A stretch of 29,963 nucleotides of DNA from an uncultured Collinsella sp. (lineage in GTDB: Bacteria > Actinomycetota > Coriobacteriia > Coriobacteriales > Coriobacteriaceae). Positions 7,997 to 15,954 of this stretch are shown one piece after another. Made by a program: the position numbers and the translations under genes. Numbering within the stretch: the stretch's first letter is position 1; every line of letters begins with the position of its first letter. The stretch is from NCBI GenBank assembly GCA_905207425.1, contig CAJLLB010000010.1, positions 1-29,963 on the forward strand, given 5' to 3'. The notes under the pieces are model-generated. The model had not been told where the DNA came from, did not search any database, and worked only from the letters and a program-made list of their open reading frames with translations.

Positions 7997-10297
7997 TTAC
8001 TCAGCAGCGGCCTTGAACTTGTTGTAGTTGATCAGGCAGCCGGCCTTGACGATGGCACGCTCCTCGGCCGTCATATCGGCAATGTAGAGCTCGATCTGCT
8101 CGACCGTGCCGTCGGCGCGCACTACGTACGCGGCGATGTTCTTCAGGTCGCCATCGAGCGCGGCGCGGATACCCGGCACAAAGACGTAGTCGCCCACCTC
8201 AAAGTTGGGCTCGGCCTCCATCTGGAAGGGCACCATGCCCCAGTTCATCACGTTGGAGCGATAACGCTTGGTGGCGTACTCGTGGACGATGTTGGCCAGG
8301 CCGCCAATCACGCGCTGGCAGCTCGCGGCCTGCTCGCGGGCAGAACCGTCGCCGGGCTTCTTGGCATAGAGCATGGAGCCATACTCGGTCGCCTTGGCAT
8401 CGGCCGCGACACCCGCGCCGGCCAGTGCCTCAAACACGCCCGCAAGCTCGGCATCGAGCGCCGCCAGGTCGCCCGCGGCCTCGCCGGCCACACGGCGCTT
8501 TTCCACCGCGTCGACCTCCTTGGAGCGGCCCACGTAGGCCGGGTCGCGGCGGCTGAGCGTAAACTCGGCCAAGCCCAGCGGGTTGGAGCGGAAGGAGCTC
8601 GTCTCGCCCGAGGGAATGAGCTCGTCGGTCGTGGTGACCGGGTCCATGATCTTGGAGCACACCTTGAGCAGGATGTCGTCGCCGAGAGGCTCCATCGCGG
8701 GCCACGGCTTGATGTTGGGGCCTTCGACCAGATCGTCGGCAGGCTCCGCCTTGCCAAAGCCCCAGTACACGCGCTTTTTGTACGGCGCGTCGTCAAAGGT
8801 GTACTCGCAGGCCTCGTCCCAAGTCTCCTCGGGCAGGTCGGTCGCCGGCGTCAGGACGCCGCCGTTGGCAGCCGTCGCCGCAATGGAACGGGCGTCCATC
8901 AGGGCCACGGCGCTCAGCTGGCCATTACCCGGCTTGGAACCCTCGCGGTTGGGGAAGTTGCGCGTGGTGTGGCGGATCGAAAGGCCATTGTTGGCGGGCG
9001 TGTCGCCGGCGCCGAAGCACGGGCCGCAGAACGCCGTGCGCACAATCGCGCCGGCCTCCATAAGGTCGTAGATGTAGCCGCGGCGTGTAAGCTCGAGTGC
9101 CACGGGCTGGCTCGTGGGATAGACCGACAGCGAGAACTCGCCGCAGCCGGTGTTGGCGCCCTTGAGCACGCGGGCAGCCTGGACCACGGAGTCGTAGTTG
9201 CCGCCCGAGCAGCCGGCGATAACGCCCTGCTGCACGTGCAGCTTGCCGTCGACGATCTTGTCGAGCAGGCTAAAGTGCGTCTTGCCCTCGCCGATCTTGG
9301 CGGCCTCGAGTTCCACCTCGTGCAGGATGTCCTCGAGGTTCTCGTTGAGCTCGTCGATCTCAAAGCCGTTGGAAGGATGGAACGGCAGCGCGATCATGGG
9401 CTTGATGCTCGACAGGTCGACCTCTACGCAGCCGTCGTAGTAGGCGACATCGGCGGGCTTGAGCTCGCGGTAGTCGTCGCTGCGGCCGTGCATGGTCAGG
9501 AATGCGTGCGTGTCCTCGTCGGTGGCCCAGATGCTCGACAGGCAAGTGGTCTCGGTGGTCATGACATCGACGCCGTTGCGGTAGTCGGTCGTCATGCTCG
9601 CGATGCCGGGGCCCACAAACTCCATGACCTTGTTCTTGACGTAGCCCTTGGCAAAGACGGCGCGGATGATGGCGAGCGCCACATCGTGCGGGCCGACGCC
9701 GGGGCGCGGGGCGCCCGTGAGGTAGATGGCGACGACGCCGGGATAGGCAACGTCGTAGGTGTCGCGTAGCAGCTGCTTTGCCAGCTCACCGCCGCCCTCG
9801 CCCACGGCCATGGTGCCCAGGGCGCCATAGCGGGTGTGCGAGTCGGAACCCAAGATCATCTTGCCGCAGCCGGCGAAGTTCTCGCGCATAAAGGAGTGGA
9901 TGACGGCGATGTGCGGCGGAACGAAGATGCCGCCGTACTTCTTGGCCGCGGAAAGGCCAAAGACGTGGTCATCCTCGTTGATGGTGCCGCCCACGGCGCA
10001 CAGCGAGTTATGGCAGTTGGTGAGCACGTAGGGCAGCGGGAACTGCTCCATGCCCGAGGCGCGCGCCGTCTGGATGATGCCGACAAAGGTGATGTCGTGG
10101 CTCGCCATGGCGTCGAAGCGAATCTTGAGTGCCTCGGGGTCGCCGGACGTATTGTGTGCCTGGAGGATCGAATACGCGATGGTGCCACGCTTGGCGTCCT
10201 CGGGCGACTGCGTAATACCGCGCTCGGCAGCCTCGGCCGCAGGCACAACCTCGCTGCCACCGCGCAGGTAGATGCCGTCCTCGTACAGCTTAACCAT
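7997..10297 (-). CDS. Aconitase-family hydratase, single chain
   Basis: 766 aa from the ATG at 10297 (GGGAG lies 5 nt upstream; upstream in-frame ATG codons at 10342 and 10333 have no ribosome site). It belongs to the aconitase [4Fe-4S] hydro-lyase superfamily: a large catalytic part (1 to about 530) with GSDSHT (150-155), the cluster cysteines C363 (in GCSGGN), C424 and C427 (in FCGPC), and an RNFPNREG loop near 446-453; the swivel domain follows at the C-terminus (about 560-766). Aconitase (citrate to isocitrate) is the likeliest activity, but related homologous hydratases share these motifs, and no citrate synthase or isocitrate dehydrogenase is nearby to decide. It is monocistronic. Direct repeats about 70-88 bp upstream may be an operator. 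Confidence 0.9.
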   Translation of the reverse strand: MVKLYEDGIYLRGGSEVVPAAEAAERGITQSPEDAKRGTIAYSILQAHNTSGDPEALKIRFDAMASHDITFVGIIQTARASGMEQFPLPYVLTNCHNSLCAVGGTINEDDHVFGLSAAKKYGGIFVPPHIAVIHSFMRENFAGCGKMILGSDSHTRYGALGTMAVGEGGGELAKQLLRDTYDVAYPGVVAIYLTGAPRPGVGPHDVALAIIRAVFAKGYVKNKVMEFVGPGIASMTTDYRNGVDVMTTETTCLSSIWATDEDTHAFLTMHGRSDDYRELKPADVAYYDGCVEVDLSSIKPMIALPFHPSNGFEIDELNENLEDILHEVELEAAKIGEGKTHFSLLDKIVDGKLHVQQGVIAGCSGGNYDSVVQAARVLKGANTGCGEFSLSVYPTSQPVALELTRRGYIYDLMEAGAIVRTAFCGPCFGAGDTPANNGLSIRHTTRNFPNREGSKPGNGQLSAVALMDARSIAATAANGGVLTPATDLPEETWDEACEYTFDDAPYKKRVYWGFGKAEPADDLVEGPNIKPWPAMEPLGDDILLKVCSKIMDPVTTTDELIPSGETSSFRSNPLGLAEFTLSRRDPAYVGRSKEVDAVEKRRVAGEAAGDLAALDAELAGVFEALAGAGVAADAKATEYGSMLYAKKPGDGSAREQAASCQRVIGGLANIVHEYATKRYRSNVMNWGMVPFQMEAEPNFEVGDYVFVPGIRAALDGDLKNIAAYVVRADGTVEQIELYIADMTAEERAIVKAGCLINYNKFKAAAE

Positions 10298-10312
10298 ACT
10301 GTCTCCCACTCT

Positions 10313-10329
10313 GCCCGAAAGGCTCGGGC
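10313..10329. promoter_or_regulatory. Short palindrome in the leader of the aconitase-family gene
   Basis: GCCCGA (10313-10318) and TCGGGC (10324-10329) form a 6-bp dyad with a 5-nt spacer, a few bases before the ribosome site of the gene starting at 10297. It could be an operator or a leader hairpin. Confidence 0.35.
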
Positions 10330-10366
10330 GCATAGCATACATTCGTTCAATATCGTGCCATAGAAC

Positions 10367-10385
10367 GGTTGCGAGTAGGTTGCGA
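10367..10385. promoter_or_regulatory. Direct repeat GGTTGCGA spaced by one helical turn
   Basis: GGTTGCGA occurs at 10367-10374 and 10378-10385, an 11-bp period that puts both copies on the same face of the helix. They lie 70-88 bp before the start of the aconitase-family gene, where an activator or repressor would bind. Confidence 0.4.
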
Positions 10386-10472
10386 ATCTACACGTTCACT
10401 TTATCTCGGTAAAGCATGGGACGGGCCCGATGTGGGCAGGCAGATTTGGTGCAAGAGTGTCCCTTTCGACTA

Positions 10473-10497
10473 GTCATTTAAGAACGTCCCCAATGAC
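10473..10497. repeat. GGGAC-core hairpin with GTCATT/AATGAC arms (copy E)
   Basis: GTCATT (10473-10478) and AATGAC (10492-10497) flank a loop that reads GGGGACGTTC on the minus strand. The stem is short (6 bp), but the loop core matches the other GGGAC hairpins here. Confidence 0.5.
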
Positions 10498-10545
10498 CAC
10501 CGTATCCGGAGCAAGGCAACGCCGCAGGTAGAGGACGGACAGCGA

Positions 10546-10645
10546 GCGACGTCCAGAGCGAACAAGTTGGCATGAAAAAGGCAAGGCATAGACCTTCTGG
10601 TCATGCCTTGCCTTTTGAATGACAAATTGTCGCTCTGGACGTCGC
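10546..10645. repeat. Inverted repeat enclosing the dnaK-operon terminator
   Basis: GCGACGTCCAGAGCGA (10546-10561) and its exact complement (10630-10645) are 16-bp perfect arms placed on both sides of the terminator hairpin. The similarity continues imperfectly inward (ACAAGTTG versus CAAATTGT). Confidence 0.85.
10575..10616 (-). terminator. Rho-independent terminator of the dnaK-grpE-dnaJ-hspR operon
   Basis: An 18-bp stem with one bulged base (AAAAGGCAAGGCAT plus GACC at 10576-10594, partner 10599-10616) and a TTCT loop runs on the minus strand into TTTTT (10579-10575). It lies 71 nt after the hspR stop codon. Confidence 0.92.
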
Positions 10646-10658
10646 GCAGCGTCGAGCC

Positions 10659-10686
10659 GTTACGCCGTTCGGCAGAACGGCGTAAC
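10659..10686. repeat. Perfect 12-bp hairpin abutting the hspR stop codon
   Basis: GTTACGCCGTTC (10659-10670), loop GGCA, GAACGGCGTAAC (10675-10686). The stem ends at the base next to the TAG stop of hspR (10689-10687). No T-run follows, so a role in mRNA stability or a dispersed repeat is more likely than termination. Confidence 0.8.
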
Positions 10687-11103
10687 CTAGAGATCCCCGC
10701 CGGCGCCCAGCAGCTTGCGCATGACTTGCTCGGGGTTGACTGAGCCGTCGCGCGGGGCCAGGGCGGTGATCTTCTTCTGCATCTTGTACTCGTGCAGCTC
10801 GTCCTCGAGCTGGCGTACGCGGGCACGGAGTTTTTCGTTCTCGCGCTCACGCTCCTCGGCACGCTCCTTCATATCGAGGATGCGCACCACGCCGGCAAGG
10901 TTGATGCCCTCGTCGGTCAGCTGGTTGATGAGCTCCAGGCGCTCGATATCGGCACGCGAATACAGGCGCGTGTTGCCGCCCGAGCGCTGGGGGTTCACCA
11001 GGCCCTTGGACTCGTAGACGCGCAGAGTCTGCGGATGCATGCCGGTCAACTCGGCCGCCACGCTGATCATGTACAGCGGTTTATTCCTATTGTCCTCGGC
11101 CAT
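10687..11103 (-). CDS. hspR: Heat-shock repressor HspR (MerR family)
   Basis: 138 aa. A MerR-type winged helix at residues about 10-80 (MISVAAELTGMHPQTLRVYESKGLV, split here as MISVAAELTG then MHPQTLRVYESKGL) is followed by a coiled coil (about 82-112) and a short tail. HspR represses chaperone operons in actinobacteria and uses DnaK as co-repressor, so free DnaK reports the folding state. Position as last gene of dnaK-grpE-dnaJ-hspR is the classical arrangement and makes the identification strong. AAAGGGG and AGG lie before the ATG at 11103. Likely targets are the shared motifs upstream of dnaK and clpB. The C-terminal tail after the coiled coil is longer than the bare MerR core. Confidence 0.93.
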   Translation of the reverse strand: MAEDNRNKPLYMISVAAELTGMHPQTLRVYESKGLVNPQRSGGNTRLYSRADIERLELINQLTDEGINLAGVVRILDMKERAEERERENEKLRARVRQLEDELHEYKMQKKITALAPRDGSVNPEQVMRKLLGAGGDL

Positions 11104-11175
11104 GCTACCTGACCCCTTTCCGTCTCGTTATCGTCCATCATAAGCCCGCGGGCGCGGGCGTGCGCCACGACCGCC

Positions 11176-12141
11176 CTAGTACGTCGCCTTGTAACGGTTG
11201 ACCTTCTCGCGATAATCGCGCGTGTCGGCCTCGCGCAGCCTGGTCATGGCATCGCGCTCATCGTCGGACAGGTTCGTGGGAACCTGCACCTTGATCTCGA
11301 CGAGCAGCGCGCCCGTACGGCCACGGTGCTTAACGTCGGGCGCGCCCATCTCCTTAAAGCGGAACTTCTTGCCCGTCTGGGTACCCGCGGGCACCTTCAG
11401 ACGAACCGTCGCACCGCCGGGCGTCGGCACGTCCACCGTGCAGCCGAGCGCCGCCTCGTAGACCGAGACCGGTACCTCCATGGTCACGTCGGCGCCTTTG
11501 CGCTTAAACAGCGGGTGCTCCTCCACATGCGTGGTCACGACCAGGTCGCCGCGCTCGCCACCCGCAACGCCATACTCGCCGCGACGCTTGTAGCGCAGCT
11601 TGCCGCCGTCGACCGCACCCGCAGGCACCGAGACCGTGATGGTCTGCTGCTCGCCTGTCGAGGGAATGCGGTAGGTGACCTTGTGCGTCACGCCGCGGAA
11701 CGCATCCTCGGCCGTTACGTCGACAGTCAACGACAGGTCGCCGCCCTTGCGAGCGCGGCTGCGACCCGCGCCGGCACCGGCAGCGCCCGCAGCCCCGGCA
11801 AAGCCCGAGCCCCAATCGCTACCCCAGGCACCGTTGCCGCTAAAGATGCTGTCGAAGATGTCGCCCCAGCCGCTGGCACCCGCGCCGGCACCGTAGCCGC
11901 CGCCATACGCGCCGCCTGCGCCCGGCATACCGCCAAACATGAGCATCTGGTCGTACTCTTTGCGCTTCTTCTCGTCCGAAAGCGTCTCGTAGGCCTCGCT
12001 GATCTCCTTGAACTTGGCCTCGTCGCCGCCGGCATCGGGGTGATATTTTTGCGCGAGCTTGCGAAACGCGCTCTTGATCTCTTTGTCGGAGGCGCTCTTG
12101 GATACGCCCAGGATGTCATAGAAGGTTTTGCCTGCAGCCAT
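11176..12141 (-). CDS. dnaJ: DnaJ-type co-chaperone without zinc-finger domain (CbpA-like)
   Basis: 321 aa. The J domain (about 5-70) has the HPD tripeptide (in KYHPDAGG) that stimulates DnaK ATP hydrolysis. A Gly/Ala-rich linker (about 72-128) follows, then the two beta-barrel substrate-binding C-terminal domains (about 133-305). The four CxxCxGxG zinc motifs of class A DnaJ are completely absent; only one Cys is present. It is therefore a class B (CbpA-like) J-protein occupying the dnaJ place in the operon. GGAGAGGAG lies just before the ATG at 12141. It hands unfolded clients to DnaK encoded two genes upstream. A second, zinc-containing DnaJ elsewhere in the genome is possible but not visible. 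Confidence 0.95.
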   Translation of the reverse strand: MAAGKTFYDILGVSKSASDKEIKSAFRKLAQKYHPDAGGDEAKFKEISEAYETLSDEKKRKEYDQMLMFGGMPGAGGAYGGGYGAGAGASGWGDIFDSIFSGNGAWGSDWGSGFAGAAGAAGAGAGRSRARKGGDLSLTVDVTAEDAFRGVTHKVTYRIPSTGEQQTITVSVPAGAVDGGKLRYKRRGEYGVAGGERGDLVVTTHVEEHPLFKRKGADVTMEVPVSVYEAALGCTVDVPTPGGATVRLKVPAGTQTGKKFRFKEMGAPDVKHRGRTGALLVEIKVQVPTNLSDDERDAMTRLREADTRDYREKVNRYKATY

Positions 12142-12213
12142 CGTAGCTCCTCTCCTGTTTCATCCGTCGCCCAGCGGGCGGCGGCTCATACTTTCATATG
12201 GCACTAGGCCAGA

Positions 12214-12243
12214 AAGGGCCCCGGGTGTTGCCCCGGGGCCCTT
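12214..12243 (-). terminator. Strong intercistronic hairpin between grpE and dnaJ
   Basis: AAGGGCCCCGGG (12214-12225) and CCCGGGGCCCTT (12232-12243) form a very GC-rich 12-bp stem with a 6-nt loop, 5 nt after the grpE stop. On the minus strand only TTTCT follows, so it is at best a partial terminator or an mRNA-processing barrier that would lower dnaJ-hspR relative to dnaK-grpE. Confidence 0.6.
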
Positions 12244-12248
12244 CTCAA

Positions 12249-13124
12249 TTACTCCTCGGTGCTCTCGGCCGTATCGGCCGCAGCATCCTCGGGCGCCGCT
12301 TCGGGCTCCGGTGCGGGGCGCTTCTCGCCACCGTAGGTCACCGTCACCATCGCGGAACGCAGGATGCGGTCCGCCATGCGGTAGCCCTTCTGGTACACGT
12401 CGTTGACAGTCTCGTCGTACTGCGACGCGTCCTCGACGCGACCCACGGCCTGGTGCTCGAGCGGATTGAACGCCTCGCCCTTGGGGTCGATGGGCTCAAC
12501 GCCCTCGTGCGCAAACACATCGAGCAGCTTGGCATGCACCGCGTCGACGCCGTCGACGAACTGCTTAAAGTCGTCGGCAAGCTCCTGGCTGCGGGCATGG
12601 TCGATCGCACGCTCGATATCGTCGACCACCGGCAGCAGCGCAGTGACGAGCTTCTCGGTCGCGCGCTCGCGCTCGGCGATGCGCTCGTTGGCAGTGCGGC
12701 GACGGAAGTTCTCCCAGTCGGCCTGCAGACGGGCGGTGCGCTCGGTGGCGTCCTTTGCCTTGTCCTCGGCGGCCTTCTGGGCCTCTGCCGCAGCATCGAG
12801 CTCGCTGCGCACGTCGGCGAGCTCCTTTTGGGCCTGCTCGAACTTGAGCTTAAAGTCGTTGTCGGCGGCTTCCTCACCGGCGCGGATAGCGGCTTCCACC
12901 ATCTCGTCCTCGGTCATCGTCGCCTCCTTGTTGAAATCCTCTACCTGGTTCTCGGCAGCCTCGACGGCCGGGGCCTCATTGACCTCGGTATCGTCGACGG
13001 CCTCTACGGGAATCTTCACGTCCTTCTCCTCAGAGTCAACGGGGGCGGCATCATCGGCAGGATCTCCATCACCGAGGGCGGCACCAACGGCGGCCGCCTC
13101 CGTGCGAGCTTTACGGGCGGACAT
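12249..13124 (-). CDS. grpE: Nucleotide exchange factor GrpE
   Basis: Up to 291 aa; GrpE releases ADP from DnaK and resets the chaperone cycle. The conserved part is residues about 85-270: a long dimerisation coiled coil (87-150) leading into LQADWENFRRR, then the beta-wing domain with FNPLEHQAV and VYQKGYRMADRILRSAMV. The first ~70 residues and last ~20 are acidic and disordered. Two starts are plausible. The ATG at 13124 lies 2 nt after the dnaK stop (translational coupling). The ATG at 12917 (residue 70) has a much better Shine-Dalgarno, AAGGAGG with a 5-nt gap, and gives 222 aa, closer to ordinary GrpE length. Both may be used. Confidence 0.95.
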   Translation of the reverse strand: MSARKARTEAAAVGAALGDGDPADDAAPVDSEEKDVKIPVEAVDDTEVNEAPAVEAAENQVEDFNKEATMTEDEMVEAAIRAGEEAADNDFKLKFEQAQKELADVRSELDAAAEAQKAAEDKAKDATERTARLQADWENFRRRTANERIAERERATEKLVTALLPVVDDIERAIDHARSQELADDFKQFVDGVDAVHAKLLDVFAHEGVEPIDPKGEAFNPLEHQAVGRVEDASQYDETVNDVYQKGYRMADRILRSAMVTVTYGGEKRPAPEPEAAPEDAAADTAESTEE

Positions 13125-13126
13125 GA

Positions 13127-15019
13127 TTACTTGTCCTCGTCGTCCACAACCTCGTAGTCGGCGTCGACGACGTCATCATCGGCAGGCTGGGCACCGGCGG
13201 CACCGTCGGTCTGCTGCTGAGCGTCGGCGTAGACAACCTGGGCCAGCTCGTAGGCCACGGACTGCAGGGACTCGCCGGCGACCTTGATGGCCTCGACGTC
13301 AGAGCCCTCGAGCGCCTTCTTGGCGTCGGCGATAGCGGCCTCGGCCTTGGACTTCACGTCGGCGGAAACCTTGTCACCGAGCTCGTTGAGGGTCTGCTCG
13401 GTGGAGTAGCACAGGCTGTCGGTCTGGTTGCGGACCTCGACCTCTTCCTTCTGCTTCTTGTCCTCCTCGGCATGAGCCTCGGCGTCCTTGACCATGCGAT
13501 CGACTTCGTCGTCGGAAAGCGCGGTGGAGCCGGAAATGGTGATCTGCTGCTCCTTGCCGGTGCCCTTGTCCTTAGCGGAGACCTTGACGATGCCGTTGGC
13601 ATCGATGTCGAAGGTGACCTCGATCTGCGGCACGCCGCGGCGGGCAGCCGGAATACCGGTCAGCTGGAACTTACCGAGCGACTTGTTGTCGCGGGCAAGC
13701 TCGCGCTCGCCCTGGAGCACGTTGATCTCGACGCTGGTCTGGTTGTCGGCAGCGGTGGAGTAGACCTCGGTCTTGGAGGTCGGGATCGTGGTGTTGCGGT
13801 CGATCATCTTGGTCATGATGCCGCCCATGGTCTCGACACCCAGCGACAGCGGGGTAACGTCGAGCAGCAGGATGCCCTCGACGTCGCCGGTGAGCACGCC
13901 GCCCTGGACGGCAGCGCCGTCGGCAACGACCTCGTCGGGGTTCACGGACATGTTGGGCTGCTTGCCGGTCATGGTCTTGACGAGCTCCTGGACAGCGGGC
14001 ATACGGGTGGAGCCGCCGACGAGGATGACCTCGGTCAGATCGGAGAGCTTAAGCTTGGCGTCGCGCAGGGCGTTGGTGACAGGCTGCTTGCAGCGCTCGA
14101 GCAGGTCGCGGGTGATCTTCTCGAACTCGGCGCGGGTCAGCGTGTAGTTGAGGTGCAGCGGGCCGGACTGGTTCATGGTAATGAACGGCAGGTTGATGGT
14201 GGTCTGCTGGGCGGCGGAGAGCTCCTTCTTGGCGTTCTCGGCGGCCTCCTTCAGACGCTGCAGGGCCATGGGGTCCTGACGCAGGTCGACACCGTTCTCC
14301 TGCTGGAACTTATCGGCCATCCAATCGATGACGCGCTGATCCCAGTCATCGCCGCCCAGGTGGTTGTCGCCCGAGGTGGACAGAACCTCAAACACGCCGT
14401 CGGCGAGGTCGAGGATGGAGACGTCGAAGGTGCCGCCGCCCAGGTCGAAGACCAGGATGCGCTGGTCGGTGCCCTGCTTGTCCAGGCCATAGGCAAGAGC
14501 AGCAGCGGTCGGCTCGTTGACGATACGCTTGACGTTGAGGCCGGCGATCTTACCGGCATCCTTAGTGGCCTGACGCTGGGCGTCGTTGAAGTAGGCCGGG
14601 ACGGTGATGACGGCGTCGGTGACGGTCTCGCCCAGATACTTCTCGGCGTCGGCCTTCATCTTTGCGAGCGTCATGGCGCTCACCTGCTCGGCGGTGTAAT
14701 CCTTGCCCTCGATGTCGACGACGGCACGGCCACCCTGGCCCTCCTTGACCTCGTACGGCACGGTCTTGATCTCGGAGGTGCACTCGGAGTACTTGCGGCC
14801 CATGAAGCGCTTGATGGAGAACACGGTGTTCTTGGGGTTGGTGACAGCTTGGTTCTTAGCGGCCTTACCCACGACGCGGTCGCCGTCGGCACGGAAGCCC
14901 ACGACAGACGGGGTGGTGCGGTCGCCCTCGGCGTTCACGATGATGGTCGGAGAACCGCCCTCGAGGACGGCCATAGCGGAGTTGGTAGTACCAAGGTCGA
15001 TACCAAGAATCTTGCCCAT
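13127..15019 (-). CDS. dnaK: Hsp70 chaperone DnaK
   Basis: 630 aa, full length. The ATPase domain (1 to about 360) has the Hsp70 signatures IDLGTTNS near the start, [11 protein letters not shown] and [11 protein letters not shown]. The substrate-binding beta domain (about 370-480) and helical lid follow, with an acidic tail ending [10 protein letters not shown]. DnaK binds exposed hydrophobic segments of nascent and heat-damaged proteins in an ATP cycle driven by DnaJ and GrpE, both encoded immediately downstream; with HspR it also acts as co-repressor of its own operon. GAGAGGG lies before the ATG at 15019. The 27-bp motif at 15129-15155 is the likely control site. Confidence 0.99.
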   Translation of the reverse strand: MGKILGIDLGTTNSAMAVLEGGSPTIIVNAEGDRTTPSVVGFRADGDRVVGKAAKNQAVTNPKNTVFSIKRFMGRKYSECTSEIKTVPYEVKEGQGGRAVVDIEGKDYTAEQVSAMTLAKMKADAEKYLGETVTDAVITVPAYFNDAQRQATKDAGKIAGLNVKRIVNEPTAAALAYGLDKQGTDQRILVFDLGGGTFDVSILDLADGVFEVLSTSGDNHLGGDDWDQRVIDWMADKFQQENGVDLRQDPMALQRLKEAAENAKKELSAAQQTTINLPFITMNQSGPLHLNYTLTRAEFEKITRDLLERCKQPVTNALRDAKLKLSDLTEVILVGGSTRMPAVQELVKTMTGKQPNMSVNPDEVVADGAAVQGGVLTGDVEGILLLDVTPLSLGVETMGGIMTKMIDRNTTIPTSKTEVYSTAADNQTSVEINVLQGERELARDNKSLGKFQLTGIPAARRGVPQIEVTFDIDANGIVKVSAKDKGTGKEQQITISGSTALSDDEVDRMVKDAEAHAEEDKKQKEEVEVRNQTDSLCYSTEQTLNELGDKVSADVKSKAEAAIADAKKALEGSDVEAIKVAGESLQSVAYELAQVVYADAQQQTDGAAGAQPADDDVVDADYEVVDDEDK

Positions 15020-15120
15020 TAGAAATTCCCTCTCTCTTGTGCGTTTGCACCGACTCGGCGGTCTGCCGAGCGGTGTTTCGGCTTGTCTTTCAGGATGTAG
15101 TGTATCCCCTTATGGGCCGG

Positions 15121-15155
15121 AATATACAAAATCTAAGTCAATTCATATAAGATTT
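15121..15155 (-). promoter_or_regulatory. dnaK promoter/operator: 27-bp motif shared with clpB (candidate HspR site)
   Basis: 15129-15155 reads AAATCTAAGTC, 5 variable bases, ATATAAGATTT, matching 5801-5827 at all 22 fixed positions. On the minus strand a -10-like TATATT (15126-15121) follows 2 nt after the motif, the same arrangement as at clpB. The motif is 110 nt before the dnaK start codon. No good -35 hexamer is seen beside it, though TTGACT lies inside the motif at an unsuitable distance. Confidence 0.65.
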
Positions 15156-15292
15156 CTTATTGCTGAGAGTTTAGGTTCTTAAATGCGCAGGTAGATGCGC
15201 TGATTGAGTTCTCGGCAAATCTATCGAGATCTATGTAGAGATGGCTGAGGTTTGGGTCCGGGGGCGCCTGGGGCTGCCTTGTGGAAAGCTCG

Positions 15293-15462
15293 TCCCGGTT
15301 TGAGCGTGGATTCCGGGTCGCAGTTTCCGTCTGAAGACTCAACCGGAAACCGTATCCCGTTTTGAGAGCTGATACCGGCTCGCATTTTCCGCTAGCGGGC
15401 CTAACCGGAAACTGCAACCCGGTTTTCGGCCAAATAACGGGATGCCCTTTCCGCAGGCGCGC
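15293..15462. repeat. 62-bp tandem repeat, about 2.7 copies
   Basis: Copies run 15293-15354, 15355-15416 and 15417 to about 15462. The first two align with no gap over 62 bases, sharing TCCCG(G/T)TTTGAG, ATACCGG/ATTCCGG, TTTCCG and AACCGGAAAC. The third is partial and more diverged (ACCCGGTTTT, CTTTCCG). Within a unit TTTCCG can pair with CGGAAA, so each unit can form a small hairpin. Confidence 0.85.
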
Positions 15463-15501
15463 TCAATAGCTCAATATTTCAAGTCACCTTTAGCTAACAT
15501 T

Positions 15502-15535
15502 TGCGCAGCTCAACGGCCCCACCTGCGCATTTTTT
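15502..15535 (+). terminator. Orphan terminator-like hairpin
   Basis: TGCGCAG (15502-15508) and CTGCGCA (15523-15529) form a 7-bp stem with a 14-nt loop, followed by six T (15530-15535). No plus-strand protein gene lies upstream, so it may end an untranslated RNA. Confidence 0.5.
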
Positions 15536-15587
15536 AGTAAACCTTGGCATACTCGGCGAACGGTATGAAGATGCCGGTCAGAGGGTA

Positions 15588-15615
15588 TTGCAAACGGTCG
15601 CTCCCGTGGTATGTT
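15588..15615 (+). promoter_or_regulatory. Candidate ferredoxin promoter
   Basis: TTGCAA (15588-15593) and TATGTT (15610-15615) are separated by 16 bp and lie about 60 bp before the ferredoxin start. The match to a housekeeping promoter is moderate. Confidence 0.4.
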
Positions 15616-15676
15616 TTTGCCCGAATCAAACCGGCGCGCATCGCCTGTAGCGTCGGTCAACAGAGAGGAAACTACC

Positions 15677-15862
15677 ATGGCTCATCCCGTAATTGATGCC
15701 GACGAGTGCATCGCTTGTGGCGTTTGCGTCGACTCCTGCCCCGCTGGCGTTCTGGAGCTCCAGGACGTCGCTACCGTCGCTGACGAGGACTCCTGCGTCG
15801 CCTGTGGCGCTTGCCAGGACGCTTGCCCCGCTGGCGCGATCACCGAGATCGTCGAGGAGTAA
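15677..15862 (+). CDS. 2[4Fe-4S] ferredoxin, clostridial type
   Basis: 61 aa from the ATG at 15677 (AGAGAGG upstream). Two CxxCxxCxxxCP motifs are intact: CIACGVCVDSCP near residues 11-22 and CVACGACQDACP near 40-51, each pair of motifs sharing ligands to hold two [4Fe-4S] clusters. The small acidic protein carries low-potential electrons in the cytoplasm, for example between pyruvate:ferredoxin oxidoreductase and hydrogenase in anaerobes; the partner is not shown here. The gene is monocistronic, with its own candidate promoter and a bidirectional terminator shared with the convergent niaR. Length is that of classical clostridial ferredoxins. Confidence 0.96.
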   Translation: MAHPVIDADECIACGVCVDSCPAGVLELQDVATVADEDSCVACGACQDACPAGAITEIVEE

Positions 15863-15901
15863 CAACTCCCCCACTTGCACACTCAAAAGTACACCGTGCA
15901 C

Positions 15902-15941
15902 AAAAAAGGAGGCCTCCGCATCGCCGCGGAGGCCTCCTTTT
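15902..15941. terminator. Bidirectional terminator between ferredoxin gene and niaR
   Basis: AAAGGAGGCCTCCGC (15905-15919) and its complement (15926-15940) form a 15-bp stem with a 6-nt loop. TTTT follows on the plus strand and six T on the minus strand (15907-15902), so it serves both convergent transcripts. Confidence 0.92.
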
Positions 15942-15954
15942 GCATTCGTCGTTA

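Larger units (their letters stand above)
10298..10686. other. 389-bp gene-free region between the aconitase gene and hspR
   Basis: It contains the upstream region of the aconitase-family gene (palindrome 10313-10329, direct repeats 10367-10385), a GGGAC-core hairpin (10473-10497), the dnaK-operon terminator (10575-10616) inside a longer inverted repeat (10546-10645), and a perfect hairpin abutting the hspR stop (10659-10686). No believable gene is present. Confidence 0.8.
15020..15676. other. 657-bp gene-free region between dnaK and the ferredoxin gene
   Basis: It contains the dnaK leader and shared motif (to 15155), a 62-bp tandem repeat (15293-15462), a terminator-like hairpin with six T on the plus strand (15502-15535), and a candidate ferredoxin promoter (15588-15615). 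Short frames here have no ribosome site and do not look coding. A small RNA ending at the hairpin is possible. Confidence 0.75.

Noticed and set aside
7811..9769. 652-codon open frame on the plus strand
   Set aside because: It lies opposite the aconitase-family gene, whose motifs are intact; composition is typical of high-GC antisense frames and it starts inside a repeat and terminator.
10470..10862. 130-codon minus-strand frame overlapping the end of hspR
   Set aside because: It runs through the operon terminator and hairpins and overlaps hspR in another frame; composition is not coding-like.
13472..15022. 516-codon open frame on the plus strand inside dnaK
   Set aside because: Antisense to a complete dnaK and extends exactly over its start; no independent signals.
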